Source: Stentor coeruleus (lineage: Eukaryota; Ciliophora; Heterotrichea; Heterotrichida; Stentoridae). Taken from it: DNA of 64,000 nucleotides. Under the pieces are notes generated by a model. It searched no databases, had not been told where the DNA came from, and saw nothing but the letters and a program-made list of their open reading frames with translations. How positions within the stretch are numbered: the stretch's first letter is position 1; each line of letters opens with the position of its first letter. The DNA lies in contig MPUH01000033.1 in NCBI GenBank assembly GCA_001970955.1, forward strand, positions 62,001 through 126,000, written 5' to 3'. The position numbers were made by a program, and so were the translations under genes. This document shows positions 40,191-50,544 of this stretch, piece by piece.

Positions 40191-41534
40191 ATGATAAATC
40201 TCACTCCTATAATCACAAATGCTTTAACCCAGTGCTCATATAGTCCTGAGCTTAAGCAGATGCTACATCAAGAAGTAGTTAAAGTGATTCAAGCTAATCA
40301 ATACTTACAGATTGAAATGATTCAGTCCCAAGTACAAAATTCATATTTAGTAGTTTTGCAGCTTCGAGGAGTACTACCAATATTTTTTAAGAAAATTCAA
40401 TATAGAATACCTGTGAGAATTATATACCCACCAACATATCCTAACTCACCTCCTGATCTTTATGTAGACCCTTCTCCAGAGATGATTATAAACCAGAACA
40501 ACGAAAACATCAAGCCTGATGGAAAAGTTAATATAAGCTTGATCAAAAATTGGAAAAAAAAAAAGAACACAAGTTACGAGCTGATTGAAGAAGCAAAGAA
40601 ATCATTTTCTAATAAAATCCCTGTCTACAGTCGGGCTAATGTAAGCACTATGCAAAGTTACCCTGAACAACCAAAACCACAACCACAACAGCCACCACCT
40701 AAACAATCAGGCCTTTTAAATAGCGCTCTTAATTTTTTTTCTGAGTCTGCTTCAGCTATATCTCGATCAATAGCTCCATCTAGTTCAAATCCATCAGGGC
40801 CTCAAGAAGATGCAGCTAAAAATGGTCCGGGTGGGACAAATCCCAGGTTTGCGCAAAATCTTGAACCTTTATCTCATTCTGTGCCAATATCTCAGCCTGC
40901 AAACCTCCCTGCTGCATATCCTAATATTTCTAGTAATCCTCCTCAAAGCAATAGTTCAAATAACAAATCTCAGACTTTCTTCCCACAGTTACCCAACTAT
41001 TCCAGTTCTCAAAAGTCTGATTCGGGAACTAGTCAAACTCAAGTAAAAAACCAGCATATTGATCAACAGCAAGTTAAAGAAATTTATCTCAGACAAATCA
41101 AGGATTTAAAACAAGAAATCAACATGCTAAAAGTCGAAGCTGAAACTTTAGACAAAAACAAAGTGACAATTGAAAAAAATCTTCAAAGCTTTAATGAAAG
41201 TTTAATCAATGATAAAGGTAAAATTGAGATGCTAAAAGTTTGTGTTAAAAATACTAATGATTGGCTTTTAACAAATTCTCATAATCAGCCTGATATAAGT
41301 ACTCTTGATGAGCAAGACTTACTAGAATATCGTAACCCTTTTGCAAAATCTTATCTTCTTCTCTTATCTGAAGAAAAGTCTAAAGAAGCAACTTCCCATG
41401 CCCTGATTGAAGCAATGAACAAAAATATCATTCCAGCCAAAGAATCGATTCACGCATTAAAGCAAATCTACATTGATCTTTTCATGACCACTCGACTAAA
41501 AGAAAAAGTTTTATCCCTTTCAAAATCATCTTAA
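40191..41534 (+). CDS. TSG101: TSG101/Vps23 ESCRT-I subunit
   Basis: A 447-residue protein in the complete TSG101 order. An N-terminal UEV domain (about 1-145) contains IPVRIIYPPTYPNSPPDLYV and has GKVNISLI where active E2 enzymes carry the catalytic Cys. A Pro/Gln/Ser-rich linker (about 150-285) follows, then a coiled coil (about 290-350) and a C-terminal steadiness-box region (YLLLLSEEKSKEATSHALIEA). ESCRT-I binds ubiquitinated cargo and helps form multivesicular endosomes. The linker holds long Gln/Pro runs (QPKPQPQQPPPK). Followed 48 bp downstream by another plus gene. Confidence 0.94.
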   Translation: MINLTPIITNALTQCSYSPELKQMLHQEVVKVIQANQYLQIEMIQSQVQNSYLVVLQLRGVLPIFFKKIQYRIPVRIIYPPTYPNSPPDLYVDPSPEMIINQNNENIKPDGKVNISLIKNWKKKKNTSYELIEEAKKSFSNKIPVYSRANVSTMQSYPEQPKPQPQQPPPKQSGLLNSALNFFSESASAISRSIAPSSSNPSGPQEDAAKNGPGGTNPRFAQNLEPLSHSVPISQPANLPAAYPNISSNPPQSNSSNNKSQTFFPQLPNYSSSQKSDSGTSQTQVKNQHIDQQQVKEIYLRQIKDLKQEINMLKVEAETLDKNKVTIEKNLQSFNESLINDKGKIEMLKVCVKNTNDWLLTNSHNQPDISTLDEQDLLEYRNPFAKSYLLLLSEEKSKEATSHALIEAMNKNIIPAKESIHALKQIYIDLFMTTRLKEKVLSLSKSS

Positions 41535-41581
41535 AATTTACTTAATTATTCAGAATTCCTATTCTTTATATTATAACCTAA

Positions 41582-42202
41582 ATGATAGAAAAAGACAAAT
41601 ACTTTGTCATAGATTTGGCTAATGAAAGTGATAAACACAAAGAAGTAGACAATTTTCTAGTCAATTTATCACAAAAAATATCATATTCTGAGATTGTTGC
41701 ATGGAATGGAGAGATTGTGTCTTTACCTTCTTCAAGACCTATACCTAGAAATGAACAGGGACTACCTAGTAGAATGCTTGTTAGAAGGAAATCTAATATA
41801 GAAATATCCTCAGCTTCCCCAGTGCGTAATACTAGAAAAAGTGCATTTTTGAATGAAAAAATTACAGCTTTGAGTAAAGAAAGGAGGCTGCCAAAAATTA
41901 GACCTAGGGTTTTAGTTCCAAAAGTTCATTTTGTCAATACTCCACTTTATAGAAAACCGAAATTCCCTTCGAAATTAAGTGCTTTAAGTGAAGGTAGTAT
42001 TATAGATGTAGTCACACAGAATCCTGATAATGATTACGCGAAAAATTCTATGGCAATCTCATGTGATCTCTCGAAAAAACAAGAACTATTATATGATTAC
42101 TCCCCAATAAAACCTGTAAATAAAACATTCGAGATATCAGTAGAAATCTTTAAAAACAACACCAGACCAAGAAATTTTCATAAAAGCCTGATTGGATTTT
42201 AG
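41582..42202 (+). CDS. Hypothetical protein, disordered C-terminus
   Basis: A 206-residue protein. The first about 60 residues look folded (YFVIDLANESDKHKEVDNFL, EIVAWNGEIVSLPSS). The remainder is basic and disordered with Arg/Pro motifs (RRLPKIRPRVLVPK). No family recognised. It starts 48 bp after the TSG101 stop on the same strand, so the two are tightly packed, but ciliates rarely use operons and no link is implied. Confidence 0.6.
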   Translation: MIEKDKYFVIDLANESDKHKEVDNFLVNLSQKISYSEIVAWNGEIVSLPSSRPIPRNEQGLPSRMLVRRKSNIEISSASPVRNTRKSAFLNEKITALSKERRLPKIRPRVLVPKVHFVNTPLYRKPKFPSKLSALSEGSIIDVVTQNPDNDYAKNSMAISCDLSKKQELLYDYSPIKPVNKTFEISVEIFKNNTRPRNFHKSLIGF

Positions 42203-42432
42203 CTTATTTTTGATATAATAAAATCTAATCATATACTAAAATCTTATAAAAACTCACACAAAAAAAAATCTAATATTCCATCATAAACCCAAATCTAAAC
42301 ACAATCACATAAAAAAACATACAATTTTCCTTATTAATTTCAACCTATCTCATAACTAATCTTCAAATTTACATATCTTTATTCCTTATATATAAAAATA
42401 TTTAACTAAAATGTTATGATAATATCTAACTT

Positions 42433-43377
42433 ATGGGATTGAACGTGTCTTGTTTAAACAACTCAACGCAGATGTCTGACCATATTTTCGAGCCAATACT
42501 AACCAAAAGAACTCTCAACCCTGAAAAAGCTCTAAGATGTGTGATAAAAATTCAGTCAGCCTGGAGAGGAAGCCGAGTAAGAAAGTACTACAAACTAAAG
42601 CAGTTACCAGACTATAGAACTCCAAAATCAAAACTAGCTGAAGAGCAACTAGGCGAATATATATACCCTGAGCTTAAACTTCAAGGTACAGAAATTAATA
42701 TCCCAAAAAGAATTCATGATGGCGGTGCTTATCAAGGAGAATGGGTAGATAAAAAAAGACATGGAAAAGGTATCCAAGTATGGCCAGATGGTTCGAAATA
42801 CATAGGATATTGGTATAATGATGAAAAGAATTTTCATGGACGCTTAATTCATGGAAACGGAGATGTTTATGAAGGGGAATGGAAAAATGGTAAAGCAACA
42901 GGGATTGGGGAGTTTATGCATTTGAATGGAGCTCGGTATGTTGGGGAATGGCTTGATGATAAACAACATGGGAATGGAAAAGAGTATTGGCAAGATGGGG
43001 CTAGGTATATAGGGTCGTTTTATGAAGGAAAAAAACATGGTTTAGGGGAATTTTATTGGTCTGATGGGTCTTTTTATAAAGGAGAATTCTGCAATAATAA
43101 CATTGAAGGAAATGGGTCTTATTATTGGAATGATGGAAGAGTTTATATAGGCTCATGGATCAATAATAAAATGCATGGACATGGGAATTTTCAATGGCCA
43201 GATGGGAAAAAGTTCACGGGGATTTATTATCAGGATAAAAAACATGGACAAGGAGTGTTTAGATGGCCTGATGGAAGGGTATTTATGGGAAATTGGAACC
43301 ATGGCAAGCAGGAAGGACAAGGAAAATTTATATTCCCGAATTCGGTACCACAGGTTTCTAATGCTTATATATCTTAA
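42433..43377 (+). CDS. Acylated IQ plus MORN-repeat protein
   Basis: A 314-residue protein. It begins MGLNVSCLNNS, a probable myristoylation/palmitoylation motif, followed by one IQ motif (VIKIQSAWRGSRVRKYY, about 37-53) and then nine MORN repeats from about 98 to 305 (YQGEW, YIGYW, YEGEW, YVGEW, YIGSF, YKGEF, YIGSW, FTGIY, FMGNW). MORN repeats bind membranes or build cortical scaffolds. With the lipid anchor and a calmodulin-type site it looks like a calcium-regulated cortical protein. It shares exact domain order with the gene at 50545, which is probably a paralogue. Confidence 0.9.
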   Translation: MGLNVSCLNNSTQMSDHIFEPILTKRTLNPEKALRCVIKIQSAWRGSRVRKYYKLKQLPDYRTPKSKLAEEQLGEYIYPELKLQGTEINIPKRIHDGGAYQGEWVDKKRHGKGIQVWPDGSKYIGYWYNDEKNFHGRLIHGNGDVYEGEWKNGKATGIGEFMHLNGARYVGEWLDDKQHGNGKEYWQDGARYIGSFYEGKKHGLGEFYWSDGSFYKGEFCNNNIEGNGSYYWNDGRVYIGSWINNKMHGHGNFQWPDGKKFTGIYYQDKKHGQGVFRWPDGRVFMGNWNHGKQEGQGKFIFPNSVPQVSNAYIS

Positions 43378-43828
43378 TGCAATTTTAAACTGTAATGATG
43401 AATAAAAAATATAATATTGTGAATAAGGTATATGCAGAATGAATATGAAATATAAGCTATTTTGGAAGATTGATAAAAAATAATATTTTATTAGTAGTTT
43501 ATAAAAAGTGGAGGTAAAAAGAGCATGTTTTTATTGTTAGGGATTTAGAAGTCAATTGTTTTAAACTGGAACATGTAGGGTTTTAATAGCAAAAAAGTAA
43601 ATATTTTAGTTAAAATATAGGGGAAAATTTTAAATCATCAGAATGAGATTGGCTTGCTGCATCCTAAAAGTTTTAAATTTTAATCAAAGATATACTCAAA
43701 TCAGATAAGCGAATTTTATTTCAGTGGCTGAATTTATATTTTTTCTTATACTTTAATATGAACACTATACATAAAAATACATTTTCTTCTAATAAATTGA
43801 CCTATTTAAATGCTTAATAATCTGATAA
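43378..43828. other. Intergenic between convergent genes
   Basis: G-rich on plus after the MORN gene, AT-rich near DRG2. No gene seen. Confidence 0.6.
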
Positions 43829-44941
43829 TTATTTGTTTTTCTTAAGTATCTGGACAACATCTTCATCACACAGCTGATGTTTCAGCCCACATCTTTGTGC
43901 ATAATGCTTTGTGCTTTTCCCCCAAACAAAAGCACATCTGAAATCACTAGCAAACTCTCTATGTATCTGCACACAAGCAGCTTCTATCGAATGACCATCT
44001 CTTCTCTCCGTTAAAATCATAGGCTGAGTAAAATCAGGCTTATTCCCAGGTCTCTTCGTATAAACTCTCACCAAGCCAAGCTTTTGCCAAATCCTCTCAA
44101 TCAAATAATCCATATTAAGCTGCATGTTACAAGATATAACTACAGAATCATCTTGTCTAGCAAGATCATTGATTTCTTCAATAGAAATATTATCAATCTT
44201 ATTGTACACATACAAACAAGGTATATAACTACGATTCTTTTTTTCAATAATATCAATGAATTGATCTACAGTCGCATCTTCTCTAAGCAAAATCTCAGCA
44301 TGGAAAATCTTATATTCATGACAGATTTTTCTAGCGATCTCTTGGTTCATATGCGTTAATTGACAAGTTGAATTAAACATAACCCCATTCTGAGCTTTTT
44401 TCTGAAATGTGATATCAGGTCTTGGCTGATTAAGTCTTATCCCAACAGATTCAAGTTCTTGTGTGATTTTTTCCTTTTGTTCTGATGAACGCTGAGCATC
44501 TAGAACCATTAATATTAAATCTGCTGATCTTCCAACTGCAATGACTTGCCTTCCACGACCTTTACCTTCAGATGCCCCTTCTATGATCCCAGGAAGATCT
44601 AACAGTTGAATTGTCGCACCTTTGTAGTTTACAATTCCAGGTATACAAGTAAGGGTTGTAAATTCATATGCTGCAACTTCAGATTGAGTTAAAGTTACAG
44701 TACTTAATAAGGTTGATTTACCCACACTAGGAAAACCTATTAAAGCTACCCTTGCATCACCATATTTCCCTACATCAAAACCTTCTGCTTTACCCCCACC
44801 ACCTTTTGGAGGCTCAAGCAATTGGGCTTTAAGCTTAGCCATTCTTGCTTTGAGTAAGCCTAAATGACCTTCTGTTGCTTTGTTTTTTTGTGTACGAGAC
44901 ATCTCCAGTTCAATATCCTTAATCCTTTCAAGTACGCCCAT
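43829..44941 (-). CDS. DRG2: Developmentally regulated GTP-binding protein 2
   Basis: A 370-residue GTPase matching DRG2 from its first residues (MGVLERIKDIE, RTQKNKATEGHLGLLKA). GTPase motifs: GFPSVGKS (G1), YEFTTLTC (G2 region), DLPGIIEGA (G3), NKID (G4). The C-terminal TGS-like domain ends with VWGKSTKHYAQRCGLKHQLCDEDVVQI. DRG proteins associate with translating ribosomes and require DFRP partners for stability; that is family knowledge. The start codon is secure because the N-terminus is conserved. Its start lies only 4 bp from the divergent NUFIP1-like gene. Confidence 0.96.
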   Translation of the reverse strand: MGVLERIKDIELEMSRTQKNKATEGHLGLLKARMAKLKAQLLEPPKGGGGKAEGFDVGKYGDARVALIGFPSVGKSTLLSTVTLTQSEVAAYEFTTLTCIPGIVNYKGATIQLLDLPGIIEGASEGKGRGRQVIAVGRSADLILMVLDAQRSSEQKEKITQELESVGIRLNQPRPDITFQKKAQNGVMFNSTCQLTHMNQEIARKICHEYKIFHAEILLREDATVDQFIDIIEKKNRSYIPCLYVYNKIDNISIEEINDLARQDDSVVISCNMQLNMDYLIERIWQKLGLVRVYTKRPGNKPDFTQPMILTERRDGHSIEAACVQIHREFASDFRCAFVWGKSTKHYAQRCGLKHQLCDEDVVQILKKNK

Positions 44942-44945
44942 AATA
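44942..44945. promoter_or_regulatory. 4-bp bidirectional spacer
   Basis: The start codons of DRG2 (minus) and the NUFIP1-like gene (plus) are separated only by AATA. The 5' UTRs and promoters must lie inside the opposite coding region. Confidence 0.6.
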
Positions 44946-45386
44946 ATGAATATCCCTGAATACCCTTATTATGTGTATTTGCCTGCAATACCTCCATCCC
45001 CACCACCATTTTCTCCAACTGAGTCTCCTCCACCTTCACCTAAAGATTATGATCCTGTACTTGATACTCCTGAGGAAATCGAAAAATGGATCCGGGCTAG
45101 GAAAAAAAAATTCCCATGCAAAAAACGTTTAGAAGAGCAAAAAACTCAAGATACAACAAATCAAGAACGGGGAGATATAAGCAAGCTTGAAATTAGAATG
45201 AGAAAAAGAATGGCTTTATTTAGGAAATTATTTAAAAAGACTGAAGGCAAGCCTGGGAGAAATCCTTTTATTAAATACACATATTTAAGGAAAAAGCTTA
45301 CAAATAACAGCATACTTAAGGAACAGAGAGTATTATTACAGTGCATTAAATATATTGGGTCTAATAATTTCTTACAAAATAGTTAA
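44946..45386 (+). CDS. Short NUFIP1-domain protein
   Basis: A 146-residue protein starting MNIPEYPYY at 44946; earlier in-frame sequence belongs to DRG2 on the other strand. After a Pro-rich segment (PSPPPFSPTESPPPSP) comes DTPEEIEKWIRARKKKFPC, which matches the NUFIP1/Rsa1 conserved motif (EIEKWxxxRRKNFPT). NUFIP1 helps assemble box C/D snoRNPs and binds the Snu13/15.5K protein. The C-terminal half is basic and helical. This is a minimal version: animal NUFIP1 is about 500 residues with a zinc finger, absent here. Moderate to good confidence. Confidence 0.75.
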   Translation: MNIPEYPYYVYLPAIPPSPPPFSPTESPPPSPKDYDPVLDTPEEIEKWIRARKKKFPCKKRLEEQKTQDTTNQERGDISKLEIRMRKRMALFRKLFKKTEGKPGRNPFIKYTYLRKKLTNNSILKEQRVLLQCIKYIGSNNFLQNS

Positions 45387-46107
45387 AAGAAAACTAGTTA
45401 GTTGTACAAGAGATTATAAACTACTATATAGCTACTTCTTGAATCCTTAAATAGCTTGTGGTTTTTAAAAAGAAAGCTGTAAATAGAATTTTTGTTAGGA
45501 TATTCAATTTAGTCCTTGTACTTATATGCAATGTCTCATATATAAAAAAAAGAAATATTATTAAAGGGTGTGGGAAAATAGTATATTGTGCATTTATCGA
45601 GAACACCAGAAGTAATTATATGACACAATGTTTTGCTTTTTCCACATTGCTGGCTTACTCATATGAGCATATATGAGAATAAAGAGTTCATGTTATTTCT
45701 CTAAAAATCAATGTCTTCTTCGTTTCCGTCATGTTTCTCTTCTGCTTGCTCTAGTCTACGAATACCTTAACCTTATCCTCATCAAAACTTTAATACTAAA
45801 ATCATACTAAAAGTTTATTATTTACAATAACATTAGTCATTACATCAAAATCCTCATCTTCTTTATCAATAAGAATCTTACTAAAACTAATCCCATTAGA
45901 ATTCTTAAAACTCACTTGTATATATAAATTCCCTATAATTTCTCATAAAAAAAAGTCCAGCAATGAATTTCTCCATCTAGTCACAGTTCTATTCAAAAAT
46001 CTCCTTTATATCCTCCCATCACTAAGCTTCCACAATAGAATTAAAGCTAAATCTAAAAAAAAATCTTCTAATAATCGTAAGTATTAAAAAAGGTAATAAA
46101 CGGATAA
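45387..46107. other. Intergenic; coding-like antisense pieces
   Basis: G-rich on plus to about 45700 and C-rich from about 45760 to 46060, the upstream flank of the ACP gene. The minus strand of the C-rich part has coding-looking fragments (for example VSFKNSNGISFSKI), but no intron joins them. They are probably by-products of the skew. Confidence 0.5.
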
Positions 46108-46413
46108 ATGTGGAAAGCTGGAAACTTTTTACTTAGGTCACAAAACATGTATCGCTTCCCTATGAGGTGGTTTAGTGGCAGCCAAGATACTGTTGAAAGC
46201 TCTATATTAGACCAATTAAGAGGTGTTGAAGGAGTGAATGTTTCAAAATTAAGCTCAAAATGCACATTTAAAGAAATTGGTTTAGACTCTTTAGCTCAAA
46301 TAGAAATGTATTCAAGCCTTGAAGATAAATTCAAGATCACTTTGAGTGATGAAGATACTGATGGAGTCAAAAGTGTCCCTGATTTAGTCAAGATAATCCT
46401 TTCTAAGCTATAG
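46108..46413 (+). CDS. Mitochondrial acyl carrier protein
   Basis: A 101-residue protein. The N-terminus (MWKAGNFLLRSQNMYRFPMR) is a basic, hydrophobic mitochondrial presequence. The rest is a complete acyl carrier domain with the phosphopantetheine site GLDSLAQIE (Ser61) and an acidic helix II/III (YSSLEDKFKITLSDEDTD). In mitochondria ACP carries growing acyl chains for type II fatty acid and lipoate synthesis. It also binds LYR proteins of complex I and Fe-S assembly. Converges with the channel gene 66 bp away. Confidence 0.95.
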   Translation: MWKAGNFLLRSQNMYRFPMRWFSGSQDTVESSILDQLRGVEGVNVSKLSSKCTFKEIGLDSLAQIEMYSSLEDKFKITLSDEDTDGVKSVPDLVKIILSKL

Positions 46414-46479
46414 TAAGTAAAATCTATGACGTATTATTTGAGTAGAGTTTTCTTTAGATGATTGAAATAAAAATAATTA

Positions 46480-48438
46480 CTACTTTTTTTTAACTATAAG
46501 ATTCTCAAGTTGGTGATGGCTTTTTTCTTTTGCTACTTGAGGAGGGGTTTTGCTTTTTGCAATTTCTTTTAAAGAGTCAACCTTTTCAGAGATAAGCTTG
46601 TATGAATTGATTAAGTCTTCAATATTATTTTCTAAACTTCGGTATTTTGATTGGACTAAAGGAAGTTCTCCATCTATTATCACATCAGCTTGTTCTTTTT
46701 TAGATTGAACTTCAACTAATGGTCTGCTTGTTTCACTCTCTAGTGAATGCATACTTTTCTTTAAATAATCCCTGGTTTTTAATACGTGTTTAACTATTTC
46801 TGAATGTTTCATTTCACTATGGATACGAAGTTGTACCTCACTTTCAGGGAAACCATTTGCTAAAATCATTAAAAAAGGTTTTCTTGGTAATGCAAATGCT
46901 TCAACTGGGATTGAATTTTCATAAGAAGTTACTAGATAAGCTACTATTGTTTTTCTATTCAATAAAACTTCATAATCTCCAATAATAATCCTACTTGCTT
47001 TATATGAAATTTGATGTACTTCTCCATCAAAATTATGTTCAAAGCATATACGACCTTTGTGTACAAAAAGTATTTCTTGTACAGTTTCATGCTCATTGAT
47101 AATAACTTCACCTAAACGATAAAATCTAGGTTGAAGGTGAAAAGATAGTTCATACTTAAGTCCAGAATCATTTCCGAAGAAATTTGGAAAAGTGGTGAAA
47201 ATGTCTTGGAACATTCTATTAAGAACTTCTTCTCTAAGATCATCATCTAGTTTACTAAAATGCCCATCTTGATCAGATATAAGTTCTTTATAATTTTCTG
47301 CTTTCCAGTATTCTTTAGCTATATCTTTAAGCCGATCTTTAAACCAATAGTATTGGTAATGATTGACTATTTGGTTGTAAAGATTTGATGGGAGTAATCG
47401 ATATCGACTTTCAACTTTATATAGCCAATGTTCTAAAAGATTCATATTTTCATCACTTGGCCATAATATATTTATATTAGAAATCACTTTGTTAAATGCA
47501 CCAGCAAGAACAGTATAATACATAGCTCCAATTAGTATTATAAAAATAACTGCAATCATTTCAGAAGAATTTGAAGCAAGGAGATCTCCATATCCAACAC
47601 CAACAACTGTGGTTGAAATAAAATAAGATGTTCTAAGCATAATCTTTCCATTACTAGCTCCTGGAAGGTTTTTATCTTGAAAATTAGGTTCATTTAGTTT
47701 ATAAAGCCTAATAAAGCAGCATGCTATAAAATATATTGTAAAATACATCATGCTAAGCACTTTAATCAGACTAAATATAGAATTAATGACTACTTTTGTC
47801 ACATGAGTATTCTGGTAAAATCTGATGAATAATTTTATTAACAGTTTCTCCAAAGTTTGTAAAATCCTAAAACACCTTCCAAGTTTCAAAATGCGAGAAA
47901 GTCTGAAAAAAAACTCAATTGAAGGCCATTCAAAAAGTCGAAATGGTATAAGTGCTAAAAGATCGCAAATAAACCATGTGCGAATATACTTTGTTGATAT
48001 CCTATTAGGGTCAATAATTATTTTATTCCTTCCACTTGTATAACTTGTGATGAAATTGCATATAAAATCAAATAAAAATAAAATCTGCATTATTATATCA
48101 TAAATCATAGCTTTGTTTGAAGGAGGTCCAAAAGCAAGCCAATAAGGACTTAGAATATTTGATTCTAATATTGCAAAAGACATTAATAAATCAAATAACT
48201 GCTTTGGTAATCCTATGTGACTGATAATTGGCCAGTTATTGTTTTCATTTTCATCCTTTTGAAAATTAAAAGTTTCGCTTTTATGAACACTGAGTGCTTT
48301 AAGAAACTTGTTGCTTGTTTTTTCATAATCTGAGCGTTTTTCTTTATTTAACTTTAATTTTTTTGTATACGGAATACCAAAAAGCTTAGTTTTCTCTGTT
48401 GCTGCTGGCTTATGGATGTCAGGAACAACCCTTGACAT
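46480..48438 (-). CDS. Six-TM potassium channel with cyclic-nucleotide-binding domain
   Basis: A 652-residue EAG/CNG/HCN-superfamily channel. A cytosolic N-terminus is followed by S1-S4; S4 is RLSRILKLGRCFRILQTLEKLL, with Arg/Lys at every third or fourth position. S5, a pore helix, and the selectivity filter VGVGYGD (about 275) follow, then S6 (AVIFIILIGAMYYTVLAGAFN). A C-linker and a cyclic-nucleotide-binding beta-roll at about 435-545 (YRLGEVIINEHETVQEILFVHKG) come next. The GYGD filter predicts potassium selectivity. The cAMP-contact Arg in the usual RxA position is not evident (YKASRIIIGDYE instead of GExSLL..RTA), so ligand gating is doubtful. Ciliates use many such channels to control membrane excitability and ciliary beat. 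Confidence 0.93.
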   Translation of the reverse strand: MSRVVPDIHKPAATEKTKLFGIPYTKKLKLNKEKRSDYEKTSNKFLKALSVHKSETFNFQKDENENNNWPIISHIGLPKQLFDLLMSFAILESNILSPYWLAFGPPSNKAMIYDIIMQILFLFDFICNFITSYTSGRNKIIIDPNRISTKYIRTWFICDLLALIPFRLFEWPSIEFFFRLSRILKLGRCFRILQTLEKLLIKLFIRFYQNTHVTKVVINSIFSLIKVLSMMYFTIYFIACCFIRLYKLNEPNFQDKNLPGASNGKIMLRTSYFISTTVVGVGYGDLLASNSSEMIAVIFIILIGAMYYTVLAGAFNKVISNINILWPSDENMNLLEHWLYKVESRYRLLPSNLYNQIVNHYQYYWFKDRLKDIAKEYWKAENYKELISDQDGHFSKLDDDLREEVLNRMFQDIFTTFPNFFGNDSGLKYELSFHLQPRFYRLGEVIINEHETVQEILFVHKGRICFEHNFDGEVHQISYKASRIIIGDYEVLLNRKTIVAYLVTSYENSIPVEAFALPRKPFLMILANGFPESEVQLRIHSEMKHSEIVKHVLKTRDYLKKSMHSLESETSRPLVEVQSKKEQADVIIDGELPLVQSKYRSLENNIEDLINSYKLISEKVDSLKEIAKSKTPPQVAKEKSHHQLENLIVKKK

Positions 48439-49268
48439 TTTATTATATTAAATATCTTAAGTGGAACTTTTCGTTTACGTAAGCCGCATTGAAAATCATT
48501 TTAAAAATATCAATTTTATGAAGGATCCTGAGAATTTCATCATTGTGACGGTGTGATTTTTATATATTTTGAACACTGATAAATTTATTCAAATTAGGGC
48601 AAGCATAATTATGATAAGGTAAAATTTACAACTATAAATGAATTTTAAGAGTAGTTACTTAAATATAAAGTCTAAACAACTTAGCAAGTACTTGAAAAAT
48701 TACCTTAGATATTTTTAAAAGCGATATTGACTGTAAATTAGGTGTATCTAAGCAATAAAGGGAAAGGAAAAACTTAAACGAAGTATTAAGGACTGTAAAT
48801 CACATAGCTTTATTTGGACTAATATTTACGAAGAGGCTCATAAAAATCTCTGTAAAATTCCTCAAAAAAGCTTATAAAACATATTTTAGCATACTGAATA
48901 TAGTTAAACCTTTGGGTGATTATTACTTAAAATTACATGATAATCATCACAACTGCCTTTTCCTTGCATATTCATTCATAAACCAGTAGCTTATGATATA
49001 TGTGAAATAAATCCTAATAGTAAATATTAAAAAAAAATCTTACAGCTGCCAATTTCCTGATTCATATTACCCACTCCATATAACAGATATTAATAAAATC
49101 ATAACTAATACTTATACAAATAGAACCATAGCACATTGATTATACAAAAATATTGTATTTTAATAACTTTGAAGAAACTAGCCAAAAATCCAACACTAAG
49201 AATGAAAAGGAAGGCATGACCTACAACGAATTCATTTATATAATAATTAATATAGGTTTTTATGTAGT
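48439..49268. other. Intergenic, nothing recognised
   Basis: About 830 bp. Moderate G-skew on plus near the channel start, AT-rich elsewhere. No gene, RNA or repeat supported. Confidence 0.55.
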
Positions 49269-50235
49269 CTAATAATATGAATCTGTATAATCATAAGTTT
49301 GAGAAATAATTGAGTTTGAATGATTTATCAAACTAGCAGGAATTTCGGAGATCTCTTTATCAATATCTTGTATTTGAAGTTTAACTATTCTAAATTCACT
49401 TTTCAGTGCTGCAATTTTATAATCTTCTAATTTCTCATCCTTAGCTTCTTTCTTCCTAGTTATTTTTCGAAGATACTCTTTAGCAATTGTGTTTTTTACT
49501 TTTTCCAGCTTATTTATCTTGCTTAAGTCTTCAATTTTTTCTTGAAGTTCTTTAATAGCATTTTTATACTCCTGATTATATAACTGAACTTCCTTATCTT
49601 TTTTAAGTAATTCTTCTTTAACTTCTTTTAATTTGCGCTTTTTTTCTTGTAAGTCAAAATACAAATTTTCTTCCCTTTCAGTGATATTGTCAAGTTCTTG
49701 GCGAATAAGATCATTTTCTTTTTTAAGCTTATGAACTTCTTCTTTTTGTGTTTCTACCTTTTCTTGAAATGCATTGTATCCAACTTTTGAGTNCTTCTTT
49801 TTGTGTTTCTACCTTTTCTTGAAATGCATTGTATCCAACTTTTGAGTTTCTTTTTTGATTAATTGCTTCTAATTCTTCAGATACACGATTCTGTTCTTGA
49901 TGTAGATAAATCATTTGACTATCATGCTCTTCATCTAATTCATGTAAAATTCTTTCAAGACGGGAAATAGATTGTTTAAGTATTTCGATTTCCGGCTGTT
50001 TTTCTTGCTTACTAGCTGTTTCTTCAGGAGTGTCCAATTTAGAGCTTAGGTTGATTAATTGATCATCTTGGTTGGAAGTATCATCATTTATTTCTTGTTT
50101 ATTAACAACTTGGGATGCTTTGGCTTTACCACCCTTAAAAGGAGGTATATACCACCTAGAATTCATTTTATAATTTCTAATATTATCTATACTATTACAA
50201 CACAAATCATAATTATTACTATTAAGATAATCCAT
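49269..50235 (-). CDS. Coiled-coil protein, frame interrupted by an assembly duplication
   Basis: As assembled the frame is broken by a 54-nt duplication plus one N at 49739..49793. Dropping one copy and the N gives 470+442=912 nt, a continuous 303-residue protein. It begins MDYLNSNNYDL, and a second ATG 23 codons in (MNSRWYIPPFKGGK) could be the true start. From about residue 95 to 280 it is a long coiled coil (SISRLERILHELDEEH, KKRKLKEVKEELLKKD, LEKVKNTIAKEYLRK). No other domain seen. Probably a structural or tethering protein; no family assigned. Confidence 0.7.
49739..49847. repeat. Duplicated contig ends around single N (49793), within a gene
   Basis: Two identical 54-nt copies, 49739..49792 and 49794..49847, flank one N. 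The 55-nt insertion breaks the coiled-coil gene's frame; collapsing it restores the frame. This supports artefact status for all seven gaps. Confidence 0.93.
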
Positions 50236-50544
50236 TATAAGACTTCAAATTTATGACTTTTTACTTATTGCTTTTTCACAAATCGTTTATGCGAATCACA
50301 CACAATATTTACTTACAGATCCAAGTTTTTCTTAAACATCTTATAATTTTTTTAATATAAATTATGTTCCTCTTCATAAAAAGCTAAAAATTCTTAACTC
50401 TACAATTTTCCCCTAAAAATTCCTCAGCATCATCAAAAATTTATCTAAATCTTAAATAATTTCTAATTTTTAATTTTCCCAAGTAAAATCTATAATTAAT
50501 ACTTATATAAAATCCTAATCTTTTAATCAGAAATTTATTTTTAA
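50236..50544. other. Divergent spacer
   Basis: AT-rich, C-rich on plus next to the MORN gene at 50545. No gene seen. Confidence 0.6.

Noticed and set aside
45700-45970. Coding-looking minus-strand fragments
   Set aside because: No 15- or 16-nt intron joins them and the region is the C-rich upstream flank of the ACP gene, whose antisense naturally looks acidic and coding-like.
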